Shown: positions 48,401 through 59,990, numbered from the stretch's first letter. The stretch is DNA of 64,000 bases from Palaemon carinicauda (GCF_036898095.1 NC_090729.1:75910439-75974438), one strand, 5' to 3'. A program made the numbers and translations. Notes: generated by a model from the letters alone, not told the origin.

Positions 48401-48530
48401 GAAAGATACATACATATACACATACCAAGGCACTTCCCCCAATTATGGGGGATAGCCGACATCATACAAATGAAACAAAAAAGGAGACCTCTCCTCTCTA
48501 TGTTCCTCCCAGCCTGACAGGAGACTAAAG
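48401..48530 (-). mobile_element. LINE 3' UTR, family B, short copy
   Basis: CATACATATACACATACC, AAGGCACTTCCCCCAATTAT and AGGAGACCTCTCCTCTC are family B in reverse orientation. Confidence 0.85.
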
Positions 48531-49602
48531 ATACAGTACAATTCTTTAGTTTTATTCAAGTACTATCAAAAGACATTTCAAAGGATACCTATTCCTTTGA
48601 GAGTGATTTAGATCAACTGACTTGGCCAAACACAAAGATGCTCTGAATGGCAAACTAGCAAAACCTGTACCAAATATAGAATATTTATAGAAAAGCACTC
48701 GTGCTCAGTATCAGGGCAGTCAGACCAAATTAATAAAGGATTACAGTAATACAAATAAATACAAATCTTAATAAAACTCAATAAAGAACAATCTGGTGCA
48801 TCACACCAAATGTATAGATATTTATCGAACATAAGAACACCACGTCACAAAAATTGTAAGATAAGAAAGTCAGTTACATCTAGATATAAATTGGGAAATA
48901 TTTTCTTTAATTCATCTATAACTGCCACAATATAATGATTCGGTACGGGACTTTCATTCTATTTGATTTGGTCCTGACCCTTTGGCATAGTCAAAAAAGA
49001 AAAAAAATTCCACTGTACTTTTTTATTTCATCTTCAACCCGTCAAAGAGCAAAATTAAGTCTTTTAAACATTTGTTCTACCCTGCATTAGAGTACACAAT
49101 ATCAAATGACCAACAAAACAATCATGAGCTTTGGCTGGACTGCATTTCCTGTATTTGTGACAAATGTTAATCAAACAAAAATAAGCCATCTGGAGACCAC
49201 GTTAATTTTTTGGGGGGGGGCTTGAGCCATGTCGTCCTATTGGAAGTTCCCTCCGGCAGCTGCCTACTGTATAATATTTCTACGACTGATATTATAAGAA
49301 AATTACCGCCATGTATCACAGGGTTCTAACCCTCGGAACGATTATCCGAAGATATCGTGTATAATCAGGGACATATCCTAAGATAACTATAGATATCTGC
49401 ACCCCAAATTGGAGACCGTTAATTTTCTTTAAGCTCGACACACAGTTAGAGATGACTGTGCTAACCCACACTGTAGTTATTGCCCTAACCTGCCTATTAG
49501 TCTTTATACCATATTAGATACATAAGACCATTTAACGTTAAAAAAACTAGAAATTGTTCAGCTTTTGGGTTAATATCTATAAAAGCAAGCTAGCATTAAG
49601 AA
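48531..49602. other. Unassigned sequence
   Basis: No feature recognised. Confidence 0.4.
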
Positions 49603-49644
49603 AATGTTATTTTGATAATAAAATAAATTTTTGAATATACTTAC

Positions 49645-49796
49645 CCGGTGATTATATAGCTGCAACTCTGTTGCCCGACAGACAACTCTACGGTAAAAAC
49701 TCGCCAGCGATCGCTACACAGGTTGCGGGTGTGCCCAACAGCGCCATCTGTCGTCCAGATACCCAGTACTCAATGTAAACAAAGACTCGATTTTCT
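49645..49796. repeat. DIRS element 1 inverted terminal repeat (left)
   Basis: From CCGGTGATTATATAG through GCCAGCGATCGCTACACAGG to AAAGACTCGATTTTCT; near-identical reverse complement of 55928-56079. Confidence 0.93.
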
Positions 49797-49845
49797 CCTC
49801 GTCCCACTGCGTCTCTATTGGGGAGGAAGGGAGGGTCCTTTAATT

Positions 49846-49935
49846 TATAATCACCGGGTAAGTATATTCAAAAATTTATTTTATTATCAAAATAACATTT
49901 TTCAATATTTAACTTAGCCGGTGATTATATAGCTG
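49846..49935. repeat. DIRS element 1 internal complementary region
   Basis: Positions 49846-49900 are the reverse complement of the left outer end (49603-49658), and 49899-49935 the reverse complement of the right outer end (56062-56098). The two complements abut at AACATTTTTCAATATT. This is the arrangement described for DIRS1-type elements, where it serves as template to restore both termini. Confidence 0.93.
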
Positions 49936-50337
49936 ATTCACACCCAGGGGGGTGGGTAGAGACCAGCAATATATGTTTACACTTTTATGAGCTAAGAGTT
50001 TTTATTTCATTTTAGAAGTTATCAAAATAACAAAAACAAAATAAATAGGTACCTGGTAAGGAAGTCGACTTGAACAATTACTCTGCCTTTTAAGTACGTC
50101 TTCCTTACGGAGCCTCGCGATCCTCTTAGGATGCTGATCGACCCCTAGGATCTGAAGTATCAAGGGTTGCAACCCATACAACAGGACCTCATCAAAACCC
50201 CTAATCTAGGCGCTCTCAAGAAATGACTTTGACCACCCGCCAAATCAACCAGGATGCGAAAGGCTTCTTAGCCTTCCGGACAACCCAAAAAAACAACAAT
50301 AAAAACATTTCAAGAGAAAGATTAAAAGGGTATGGAA

Positions 50338-51236
50338 TTAGGGAATTGTAGTGGTTGAGCCCTCACCCACTACTGCACTCGCTGCTACGAATGGTCCCAG
50401 TGTGTAGCAGTTCTTGTAAAGAGACTGGACATCTTTCAAGTAAAATGACGCGAACACTGACTTGCTTCTCCAATAGGTTGCGTCCATTATACTTTGCAGA
50501 GATATATTTTGCTTAAAGGCCACGGAAGTTGTTACAGCTCTAACTTCGTGCGTCTTCACCTTAAGCAAAGTTCGGTCTTCCTCACTCAGATGTGAATGAG
50601 CTTCTCGTATTAACCATCTGATAAAGTCTGACCAAGCATTCTTTGACAAAGGCAAGGATGGTTTCTTAACTGAACACCATAAAGCTTCAGATTGGCCTTG
50701 TAAAGGTTTAGTACGCTTTAAATAGAACTTAAGAGCTCTAACAGGGCATAAGACTCTTTCTAGTTCATTGCCTACGATCTCCGATAAGATGGGGATATCG
50801 AAAGATTTAGGCCAAGGCCGAGAAGGCAGCTCATTTTTGGCTAGAAAACCAAGTTGTAGCGAACAAGTGGCTTTTTCTGACGAAAATCCTATGTTCTTGC
50901 TGAAGGCATGAATCTCACTGACTCTTTTAGCCGAGGCTAAGCATACCAGGAAAAGAGTCTTAAGAGTGAGATCTTTCAGGGAGGCTGATTGTAACGGCTC
51001 GAACCTGTCTGACATGAAGAATCTTAGTACCACGTCTAAATTCCATCCAGGGGTAGCCAAACGACGCTCCTTGGAGGTCTCAAAAGACTTAAGGAGGTCT
51101 TGCAGATCTTTATGTTTGGAAAGATCTAAGCCTCTATGCCGGAAGACCGATGTCAACATGCTTCTGTAGCCCTTGATAGTGGGAGCTGAAAGGGATCGTC
51201 CTTTTCTCAGGTATAAGAGAAAAACAGCTATTTGAG
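50338..51236 (-). pseudogene. DIRS tyrosine recombinase (YR)
   Basis: The core-binding part (VAQIAVFLLYLRKGRS, then SAPTIKGYRSMLTSVF) starts near 51236 and the ORF from Met 51159 runs 273 codons to 50338. Catalytic residues are in place: Arg in the SAKRVSEIHAFS block, the HxxR box in KTHEVRAVTTS and the nucleophilic Tyr in WRSKSVFASFYLKDV. It would integrate the circular DNA copy. The catalytic domain is uninterrupted, but the N-terminus is joined out of frame to the upstream ORF (shift near 51250). This is the best-preserved gene in the window. Confidence 0.88.
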
Positions 51237-52446
51237 CTACAGAGGTACTGGTCGAGGATACAGAAACTGACTTGCACCAGTCTCGGAAGACTTCCCACTT
51301 CGATTGGTAGACTCTAATGGAAGAAGCTCTCCTTGCTCTAGCAATCGCGCTGGCTGCTTCCTTCGAAAAGCCTCTAGCTCTCGAGAGTCTTTCGATAGTC
51401 TGAAGGCAGTCAGACGAAGAGCGTGGAGGCTTTGGAGTACCTTCTTTACGTGTGGCTGACGTAGAAGGTCTACCCTTAGAGGAAGACTACTGGGAACGTC
51501 TACTAACCATCGAAGTATCTCGGTGAACCATTCTCTCGCGGGCCAGAGGGAAGCAACTAACGTCAACCTTGTCCCTTCGTGAGAGGCGAACTTCTGCAGT
51601 ACCTTGTTGACAATCTTGAACGGTGGGAATGCGTAGAGATCCAGATGTGACCAATCTATGAGGAAAGCATCTATATGTATTGCTGCTGGGTCCGGGACTG
51701 GAGAGCAATAGATTGGAAGCCTCTTGGTCAGCGAGGTTGCAAAGAGATCTATGGATGGTTTTACCCCAAGTGGCCCAAAGTCTCTTGCACACATCCTTGT
51801 GGAGGGTCCATTCGGTTGGAATTACTTGCCCTTTCCGACTGAGACAATCTGCTATGACGTTCAAGTCGCCTTGGATGAACCTCGTTACTAGGGAGATGTC
51901 TTGACCTTTTGACCAGATGAGCAGGTCCCTTGCGATCTCGTACAACGTCAGTGAGTGGGTACCTCCTTGTTTGGAGATGTACGCCAAGGCCGTGGTGATG
52001 TCCGAGTTAACTTCCACCACTTTGCCTCGAAGGAGAGACTTGAAGCTTTTCAAGGCCAGATGTACTGCCAACAGCTCCTTGCAGTTGATATGCATGCTCC
52101 TCTGACTCGAGTTCCACAGTCCTGAGCATTCCCGACCGTCTAGTGTCGCGCCCCAGCCCACGTCCGATGCGTCCGAGAAGAGAACGTGGTTGGGAGTCTG
52201 AACAGCCAGGGGAAGACCCTCTCTTAGGTTGATATTGTCCTTCTACCAAGTCAGACAAGACTTTATCTTTTCGGAAACCGGGATCGAGACCGCTTCTAGC
52301 GTCTTGTCCTTTTTCCAGTGAAAAGCTAGATGGTATTGAAGAGGACGGAGGTGTAGTCTTCCTAGTGACACAAATTGTTCCACGGATGACAGCGTCCCTA
52401 CCAGACTCATCCACAGCCTGACTGAGCAGCGTTCCTTCTTCAGCAT
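51237..52446 (-). pseudogene. DIRS RT C-terminus, RNase H and pol tail, frameshifted
   Basis: 52446-52243 carries the end of the RT (GTLSSVEQFVSLGRLHLRPL). The RNase H-like part follows in the frame ending at 51487: SDASDVGWGATLDG, INCKELLAVHLALKSF, VEVNSDITTALAYISKQGG and the DCLSRKGQ block. After a one-base shift near 51788, the next frame (51794-51237) continues with PSIDLFATSLTKRLPIY, IDAFLIDWSHLDLYAFPPF and SLWPAREWF, a tail typical of DIRS/Ngaro pol proteins. The RT palm with its catalytic aspartates is absent. Confidence 0.88.
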
Positions 52447-52472
52447 CTTCTGGATGGATAGCAGGGCTTGAT

Positions 52473-53090
52473 CTATTCTGGGGGCTGATCGTCTTGTTGT
52501 TCAGCAACGTCCTCATCAGAGGGTTCCTCATCCGAAAACTGATGAGGAAACGGCAACGGAGTGGGCAACGTCTGGCTCGCTGAGTCCGGTCGCACTGGTG
52601 CATGCGTGACGGAGCCGGACGCAACATCATGGAACTGCTGCACAGTCTGTGAACTGTCAACAACCATGGGTGCGCGAGGAAGCACAGCGTCAACCCGAGA
52701 CTGTCTAGACCGTCTGGGTTGTGCAGTCAACACCCTACCGGGTTGCTGAGGTTGACGCACTGCGTCAAAACAAGTCACCTTTGCTGGTTGTTGAACGTCC
52801 TGAACGTCAACAACCACCTCCGAGCGTCGCTTAACGTCAACGTGCGGCTGGCAACCCACACTGGGTCGCATCGGTGGAGGAACCACCTCAACTGGCAGAC
52901 GCGAGTAGGTTACCTCAGCGTCAACAGGGCGCACAACCGACTGGTTGGAAGGTTGTTGGCCAGAAGGTTCGGTAGCAACCTTCTCCGCATTAAAGTCCTC
53001 TATCAAGGACGCAAGTTTGGACTGCATGTCTTGCAGCAAAGCCCATTTAGGGTCTACGGGAGCAGGTGTGGCAACAGACGGGGTTAGCGA
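52473..53090 (-). pseudogene. DIRS gag-like segment, inner copy
   Basis: An open frame 53039-52473 rich in Val, Pro, Gln and Asp, including LQDMQSKLASLIEDFNAEKV, a coiled-coil-like start, and an acidic end (DEEPSDEDVAEQQDDQPPE). It is followed directly by the RT C-terminal region, which places a deletion junction near 52470. DNA words built on AACGTCAAC recur throughout. Assignment as gag rests on position; no zinc knuckle is present. Confidence 0.6.
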
Positions 53091-53697
53091 CTAAGGCGGT
53101 ACCGCTTACCATCCCTGAAAGCCTTGTTATGCATGACATAATTGTACAGCAAAACTTCAAAGGCTCGAAAACAGCTGTGAAGTTGACCTGTAAACAACTT
53201 GGAGCGTCTCCTGGTCAGGCGCCAGGGAGAGTCTACAAGAATTGAGAAGTCTATCTGGGCAGAGGCATGAACTCCCAAGCCGAGAAGTTCTCTCGTGTCA
53301 TATCAGACTCTCGCTCTATAAACCAGTTTAAAAGAAGGGAAAGCAAAGGCTGTATCCCCCAAACAACTCCTGGTGAAAAACCAGTCGCCTAGCCAACGTA
53401 AAGCTCTCTAGGAGAGCGAGAGAGCACTAGCTTAAAAACAACGGCTTCGAAGTAGCTAGGCCTAGTGTAAGCTCTGACGTTTAGGCGAACGAGGAGCAGC
53501 AGTTACAAAAAGATCCGGACAAAGATCCTTAAAAAAATCATCATGATTTAATTAAAGTCCATAGGAGGCTAAGCAGCTTTAGGCTCCTCTCCATCTGACA
53601 GAGTCCTCAAGGGAATATCAGTAGGAGGGGGAACAGCAACTTCCTCATCTACAGGAACCTTGTCCGATAAAAGCTGAGTCTCAAGCAAGGGAGAGAC

Positions 53698-54300
53698 CTA
53701 CCGTGGTGGCAATGCTTTACAAGCAGAGTCCACACTCACTGGTGCATTAGTAGCGGACCAGAACGCAACGTCACGTAACTGCTTGACAGTCTGTGAACTG
53801 TCAACAACTGAACTGTCAACCACAACAGGTGCGTGAGGACGCACAGCGTCCACTCGAGACTGCTTTGACTGCCTAGACTGAGCAGTCAAAACAACTCTAG
53901 AATGCGGAGGTTGACGCACAGCGTTAAAACAAGTCAACTCCGATTGTTAGTGAACGTCTTGAACGTCAACAGGAGCATCAGCAAGTGGCCTAACGTCCAA
54001 ATGCGGCTGAAAAACCACACGAGACCGCATCGAGTGTGGTTCTAAACAACCTGACTGACGTGACTAAGCTACGCCAACGTCAACAGTAAGCACAAAGGAA
54101 CGTTAGGTTGGCTGAAAGCCAGGATATCAATGAGATAAACGGCTAGACTCAACGGACTAATCGGCAGAATAGTCTTCCATAAGGGAGGCAAGCATATACT
54201 GCATGTCTTGCCATACAACCCATTAAGGATCAACGGAAATGGTTGTGGTAAGAGACGAGGGTAACGTCTGTGACCGCAACACTTTGCCAACAAAAAAAAG
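53698..54300 (-). pseudogene. DIRS gag-like segment, outer duplicate
   Basis: The frame 53937-53698 reads TCFNAVRQPPHSRVVLTAQS and APVVVDSS, parallel to TCFDAVRQPQQPGRVLTAQP and APMVVDSS in the inner copy about 1.17 kb away. 54300-53940 also parallels the inner copy's upstream part (DMQYMLASLMEDY-like) through stops. Hence a direct duplication within the element. Confidence 0.65.
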
Positions 54301-54424
54301 ACTCGGAGTCTGTGTTACGCTTTTGTTAGGCGGCGAGCAGTTATCCGATGACTGCATAGGGTCAGAGCTGTCCTAATGGTTGTAACCAGGACGCTGGACC
54401 TGTCCTGAAAGGACTGACTTTCGC

Positions 54425-54712
54425 TTAAGGGCTTCGAAACCTTGTGACAGGTTTCTTATGCGAAAAGCCTTCGGATGACGAGGAGAAACAACGTCTCTCT
54501 CGTCTTATGGTAGGGGAGATCTTGGTAAGATACACCCGATACCATAGAGGGAAAACGTCTGTTCGTTGATCAAGGCCTCTCGAACCCATAAGTCGTTTGA
54601 CATTACTTCTCCCCTGGGCTTGGGAGCATGCAAGAGGTCCCGGACTAGGTGAACGACAGGCACGAACAGACGAACCCTCGGACGCAACACTGTAACACTT
54701 TGCGCATATCAC
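54425..54712 (-). pseudogene. DIRS gag-like N-terminal ORF
   Basis: A 95-codon frame beginning MICAKCYSVASEGSSVRACR, with a CxxC pair near the start and a Ser/Pro/Arg-rich body, placed at the 5' end of the coding region after about 1.2 kb of leader. No domain recognised; the gag role is inferred from position. Confidence 0.5.
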
Positions 54713-54714
54713 TT

Positions 54715-55927
54715 TCTCACTTCGATTTTCTGTTTTGCACTTATTTCACTGAAATCGAAACTTTTACTGATTTCTACCTGAAACACGCAATTCTACCCTT
54801 CATTAAAAGGTAGTAATTGCGAAATCAGTCGTATAATGCAAGTTCATTAATACCAGCAAAAAAACAGAAAAGATATTTTAAGATAAAAAAATCAGTGGCT
54901 GGGAAAGAGACTAAACACTAGTTCATATAACTACGTTTTCAATCTCTCACCGCACATAGCCTGGGGACGAGAATAAAAAACTAAAAACGTTTTATCCTTC
55001 CTCCCCGTACAGCGACTAGGGACGAGAGTAACTCGAGAACAACGTTACCCGCTTGAACGGAACGTTTTCTCTCCTCTCTCTCCCTCCGTCTCTATCTCTC
55101 TCTCTCTTTCTCTCTTGATTTCGCACCTAAGAGAAGAGCCCAATTATATTTCGTCAAAAAAACATGTTATTTGACTAAAGGAAAAAACTGAAAGGTTTTT
55201 CAAATAAAAAGTTCCTTTAAAATAGAATTTAAAACATTTAAGCTAAGAAAGAATGAACAAAACGTCAGAATCGATTTACTCTTACTGCAAAGTGAAACCG
55301 TGATACACTCTCTCTCTATCGTAACGATAGAGCGCATGTTGAACGTCCTGAACGTCAACAACTGCGTAGCATAAATAAACTAAACGTTAGTTCATCTTTG
55401 AAAACAGTACGAAGAATATCAAAGAAATTCTTTCATAAAATATTACATTTAAAAAGTTTTAAATCCTTAGCTCTTTAAAAGCTAATTACGATATAAAGGG
55501 CTCAACGTTGATTAACTTCGGTTTCCAAGTTAGGACCGCCTACTCTCAGGAAAGGTCTATATAAACAAAACATTAAAATTATTTTTATATGTTTATAATA
55601 AATGGAAAGTTAATCGAAGAGGCCTAATAAAGGCGGAGAGATATAAAATATATAGAGGAAAATCTATAACGTGATAAGATAATTACTAAAAGCCTAAACA
55701 CACTTCCGTCTAAGGGAAGGGTCGGCCATTTAAAAGTGAAAGAAAGTCCATACTCTCTTTGTCACCATAATTAAATCTATCCAAAACGAGTTCAAGATTT
55801 AAGATGAAGATAAAACACCTGCATAGCGAAAGCTCAAAACTAGAATAAAGTACTTCACCAATTAGTTGTGAAAAAACTCCAGTTTAGCAACAGCGAGTAA
55901 GTACGTCTTGTCGATAGCTCGACAGAG
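54715..55927 (-). other. DIRS element 1 leader region
   Basis: AT-rich, noncoding. Contains CTCTCTC tracts near 55075-55115 and 55308, and the GAACGTCCTGAACGTCAAC word at 55340-55358 that is also found in the gag segments. Confidence 0.6.
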
Positions 55928-56079
55928 AGAAAATTGAGTCTTTGTTTACATTGAGTACTGGGTATCTGGACGACAGATGGCGCTGTTGGGCACACCCGCA
56001 ACCTGTGTAGCGATCGCTGGCGAGTTTTTACCGTAGAGTTGTCTGTCGGGCAACCGAGTTGCAGCTATATAATCACCGG
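55928..56079. repeat. DIRS element 1 inverted terminal repeat (right)
   Basis: AGAAAATTGAGTCTTTGTTT through CCTGTGTAGCGATCGCTGGC to CTATATAATCACCGG; reverse complement of 49645-49796 with a few mismatches. Confidence 0.93.
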
Positions 56080-56098
56080 CTAAGTTAAATATTGAAAA

Positions 56099-56218
56099 AA
56101 CAAATATGAACATCAGGGGAAGTTCATAATAATGAGAGAAGCAAATGTGAACATCAGGGGAAGTTCATAGAAATGAGAGAAGCAAATATGATCATCAGGG
56201 GAAGTTCATAGAAATAAT
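56099..56218. repeat. Short tandem repeat, about 2.7 copies
   Basis: CATCAGGGGAAGTTCATA recurs at roughly 45-47 bp spacing, immediately outside the DIRS element. Confidence 0.85.
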
Positions 56219-57189
56219 ACAAAATTGATATGAAATTGGCAAGTAGGTGCAGCGCACAATGAATAAAATTTCTATTCACTTAAAACAAAATTTATAAATA
56301 TAAGCCATCACATTAGATTAAATGCAGGATATCATTTAAATTAAATGTTTAATAAGTTTATTGAATACCTTTTTAGGAACAATTTTTCTTACAAAACACT
56401 TTGGTAGGTCTACCTCAAAAACATATTTCACAATAGTATAAAAAAAAATTCTACTTCAATGATTTGAATGTAAAATTTATTCAATAAAGGGGGGAAATCT
56501 CTTTAATGTTGAATTTCTAAATAGCTTAGGTGTAGCTTAAACTTGTCAACATTCTTGACGATTCTTTTTATGATTATTCAAAAGCAATTCTTTACACATT
56601 TCCCCACACTTCGCTCTTCAATTTTGCCAAATGTACGTTTACCAGCTGCCAAATGTATAAATCTTGCTAACACTGAGGATCTTGTCAACTTGATGAATGC
56701 TGTTCTTGGTCATTTCAGAAGGGAAATAAAATCAGGAATGCAGTAATGGTTTCTTTACCCAGACTACTTCTGCCTGAAATAGAAATTTCAACATTAGTCC
56801 TGCAGTAAAACCACTCAATGAAAGCTTTCATTGTAGAAATGACTTTAGATTAATCTCACTTAGTAATTTGAAGGTTTAACTTTTTCATGTAAAATTAGTT
56901 TATAATTCAAATATCTGAATTTCTTTAATCAATAATAATTGATATCAGGTAAATCCCGAATAATTCATTAAAACCAAATCACAAACTTGCCTTGCAATTT
57001 AACCAACCAAATATTTTCTTATGGTTTCAAGCCAAGTTCTTAAAATATGCTCACACTTTGACAATACCATCTGTTCCTATACCTGTACTGCAAAATCCAA
57101 ATGCTCTATAAACAAGAGCACTCAAAATTGATTGATTGAAACCTAGTAAACAAATGTATAAAAAGTTCTGGATTGTACTACAATGGCAG
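56219..57189. other. Unassigned AT-rich sequence
   Basis: A 67-codon plus-strand ORF (56543-56746; includes LPAAKCINLANTEDLVNLM) has a plausible amino acid composition but no recognised family. It may be a transposase scrap or chance. Confidence 0.3.
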
Positions 57190-57480
57190 CTACAATCCTA
57201 GTAGGATATGCAAGATGCAATAAGCCCCATAAGGGCTCCAACAGGAAAAAAATAGCCCTGTGAGGAAAGGAAACAAGGAAACCAATGAACTACGAGAACT
57301 AATGAACAATTAAATAAAACATTTTACGAACAATAACATCAAAATAAATCTTTCATATATAAAGTATAAAAACTTATAAAAAATCAATAGGAAGAGAAAT
57401 AAGATAGAATAGTGTGCCCAAGTGTACCCTCAAGCAATAAATAATTTATTTCAAAGACAGCAATAGATTATCTTCAAAAT
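57190..57480 (-). mobile_element. LINE 3' end, family A
   Basis: AGGGCTCCAACAGGAAAA, AGCCCTGTGAGGAAAGGAAA and GTGTGCCCAAGTGTACCCTC match family A in the minus orientation. Confidence 0.85.
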
Positions 57481-57930
57481 AAGGGGTAACTAACAAAGAG
57501 GCAAAGGGAAAAAAAGCTTTAATCGCAATCATCAGTACAGAATTAATTAATATGGTAAAAATGAAGATGTTAGCTGACAGAAATAAAATCGTGGTAGTTT
57601 TAAGATAATTAATACTGTACTCTCAATTTCAGACTACTATCCAAATAAAATCATACCCAATTAACCTACAAGTGATAAGCACACTGACTTCTTACAAGAG
57701 CCAGAGGTAATTGAAACTTCAAAATACCAATAGCAATACTGTACATCATACACTGTAAGATTCCCCTACATGTCTCCTCTGTCAAACTTAGAGGTGATAG
57801 TGTAACAGAGTTGACTAACATCAAGGCATTTGTCCACCATAGGCATATTATGCATTACAGTAGAGGCAAAGTTTGAGCTCAGATTGATTAAGTATCCTCA
57901 TATATCATGCAAAACAAAGTAAAATTATTA
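57481..57930. other. Unassigned sequence
   Basis: No feature recognised. Confidence 0.4.
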
Positions 57931-58440
57931 ATATTACTAGCTAAGCTACAACCGCCGTTGGAAAAGCAAAATGCTATAAGCCCAAGGGCTCCAACAGGGA
58001 AAAATAACCCAGTGAAGAAAGGAAATAAATAAACGATATAAGAGGTAATGAACAATTAAAATAGAATATTTTGAAAATATTAAGATTAAAATATATTCTA
58101 TAAATAAACTATAAAAAACTTAGTCACCCTCTTCAACATGAAAACATTTGTTGCACGTTTTTACTTTTGAAGTTCTACCAATTCAACTATCCAATTAGGA
58201 AGATCATTCCACAACTTGGTCATAGCTAGAATAAAACTTCTAGAGTACTGTGTAGTATTGAACCTCATTATAAAGAAGGCCTGACTATTAAAATTAACTG
58301 CATGCCTAGAATTACGAACAGGATGGAACTGTCCATGAAGATCTGAATGTAGAGGATGGTCAGAATTATTAAAAATCTTATGCAACATGCATAATGAACT
58401 ACCTGAACGACAGTGACAGAGATTATCTAGATCAATAATA
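57931..58440 (-). mobile_element. Family A LINE with RT C-terminus
   Basis: The minus-strand frame 58388-58161 encodes the end of a non-LTR RT (SRSFILAMTKLWNDLPNWIV with an upstream His/Phe/Asn-rich block). The family A 3' UTR follows down to an (AAT)-type tail at about 57931. This copy links the family A repeats to an RT-bearing LINE. Its (TAA)-type tail is a habit of I/Jockey-type elements, but the clade is not settled. Confidence 0.8.
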
Positions 58441-58539
58441 AGAAATTTAATATATAAACAATGACAAGAACATCACGCCAATTGTCAATTCAGAAAGCCT
58501 ATTTTACCTTAGTTAAAACTACTTGAAGTTCCACTACAG

Positions 58540-58562
58540 AATAATAATATTATTATCAACAA

Positions 58563-58604
<42 letters not shown>
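58540..58604. repeat. (TTA)n microsatellite
   Basis: A TTA/ATT tract interrupted once. It flanks the following LINE fragment, with a second (TTA)n at 59446-59525 on the other side. Confidence 0.95.
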
Positions 58605-59447
58605 GCTGTCTCAGTCAGTTTAAGTACTTGGGGTCTGTTGTTGCAGCAAATGGTGGAGTGGAAGCAGATGTACGTCAGAGAGTGAATGAAGGTTGCAAAG
58701 TGTTGGGGGCAGTTAAGGGAGTAGTAAAAAATAGAGGGTTGGGCATGAATGTAAAGAGAGTTCTATATGAGAAAGTGATTGTACCAACTGTGATGTATGG
58801 ATCGGAGTTGTGGGGAATGAAAGTGATGGAGAGACAGAAATTGAATGTGTTTGAGATGAAGTGTCTGAGGAGTATGGCTGGTGTATCTCGAGTAGATAGG
58901 GTCAGGAACGAGGTGGTGAGGGTGAGAACGGGTGTAAGAAATGAGTTAGCGGCTAGAGTGGATATGAATGTGTTGAGGTGGTTTGGCCATGTTGAGAGAA
59001 TGGAGAATGGCTGTCTGCTAAAGAAGGTGATGAATGCAAGAGTTGATGGGAGAAGTACAAGAGGAAGGCCAAGGTTTGGGTGGATGGATGGTGTGAAGAA
59101 AGCTCTGGGTGATAGGAGGATAGATGTGAGAGAGGCAAGAGAGCGTGCTAGAAATAGGAATGAATGGCGAGCGATTGTGACGCAGTTCCGGTAGGCCCTG
59201 CTGCTTCCTCCGGTGCCTTAGATGACCGCGGAGGTAGCAGCAGTAGGGGACTCAGCAGTATGAAGCTTCATCTGTGGTGGAAATGTGGGAGGTTGGGCTG
59301 TGGCACCCTAGCAGTACCAGCTGAACTCGGCTGAGTCCCTGGTTAGGCTGGAGGAACATAGAGAGTAGAGGTCCCCTTTTTTGTTTTGTTCTTGTTGATG
59401 TCGGCTACCCCCCAAAATTGGGGGAAGTGCCTTTGATATATGGATGG

Positions 59448-59450
<3 letters not shown>
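58605..59450 (+). mobile_element. Family B LINE, RT C-terminus plus 3' UTR
   Basis: A 5'-truncated insertion that begins abruptly at the (TTA)n tract with RT coding sequence. After a stop at 59194 it carries the family B 3' UTR with two hairpins (59196-59238 and CCCCCCAAAATTGGGGG near 59410). Trinucleotide repeat on both sides suggests insertion into a (TTA)n tract. Confidence 0.88.
58607..59194 (+). pseudogene. LINE RT C-terminal domain
   Basis: An uninterrupted frame of about 195 codons: CLSQFKYLGSVVAANGG, VLYEKVIVPTVMYGSELWGM, FEMKCLRSMAGVSRVD, LRWFGHVERMENGCLL and STRGRPRFGWMDGVKKAL. These are the thumb and C-terminal blocks downstream of the YADD motif in RTE-type and related LINEs. The palm is missing, so the fragment is not an enzyme. 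The absence of stops suggests a relatively recent insertion. Confidence 0.88.

Positions 59451-59525
<75 letters not shown>
59446..59525. repeat. (ATT)n microsatellite
   Basis: About 26 ATT units, doubling as the tail of the minus-strand family A element that follows. Confidence 0.97.
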
Positions 59526-59527
<2 letters not shown>

Positions 59528-59990
59528 TTGCTAGACTACAACCCTAGTTGGATAAGCAAGATGCTATAAGCCCAAGCATTTTATTAGGGAAAATAGCCTA
59601 GTACAGAAAGGAAATAATGAAATGAAATAACTACAAGATAAGTAATTAATAATTAAATGAAATATTTCAAGAACAGTAACATTAAAATAAATATTTCATA
59701 TATAGACTATAAAAACTTAAAAAAAAAGAGGAAGAGAAATGATATAGAAGTGTGCCCTCATGCAAGAAAACTCTAATCCAAGACAGATGAAGCATGGGAC
59801 AGAGGCTATGGCACTACTCAAGACTAGAGAACAATAGAAGAGTTGCTTACCATAGTTAAAGAGTCTCTTCTACCCTTACCGAGAGGAAAGTAGCCACTGA
59901 ACAATTGCAGTGCTGTAGTTAACCCCTTGAGCAAAGAAGAATTGTTTAAACAATTTCTAGAAAGCACAAAGGCTTAATTACTAGCACTTC
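59526..59990 (-). mobile_element. LINE 3' end, family A
   Basis: GACTACAACCCTAGTTGGAT, GCTATAAGCCCAAGC, AGGCTATGGCACTACTCAAG and TTGCTTACCATAGTTAAAG, in family A order on the minus strand. Confidence 0.88.

Larger units (their letters stand above)
49603..56098 (-). mobile_element. DIRS-like tyrosine-recombinase retroelement 1, 6.5 kb, defective
   Basis: A complete element end to end, with genes on the minus strand. It has 152-bp inverted terminal repeats (49645-49796 and 55928-56079) with unique outer extensions, and an internal complementary region (49846-49935) beside the recombinase end. Coding relics run in DIRS order: gag-like (54712-52473), RT C-terminus and RNase H (52446-51237), then tyrosine recombinase (51236-50338). 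The RT core is deleted and frameshifts interrupt the rest. No target-site duplication is expected or seen. Such elements replicate by reverse transcription and integrate a circular intermediate by site-specific recombination. Confidence 0.9.

Noticed and set aside
49645..56079. LTR retrotransposon or DNA transposon interpretation
   Set aside because: Terminal repeats are inverted, not direct; the integrase-type gene is a tyrosine recombinase; no target duplication.
56543..56746. 67-codon ORF as a host gene
   Set aside because: Plausible composition but no domain, no splice context and no homologous copy in the window.
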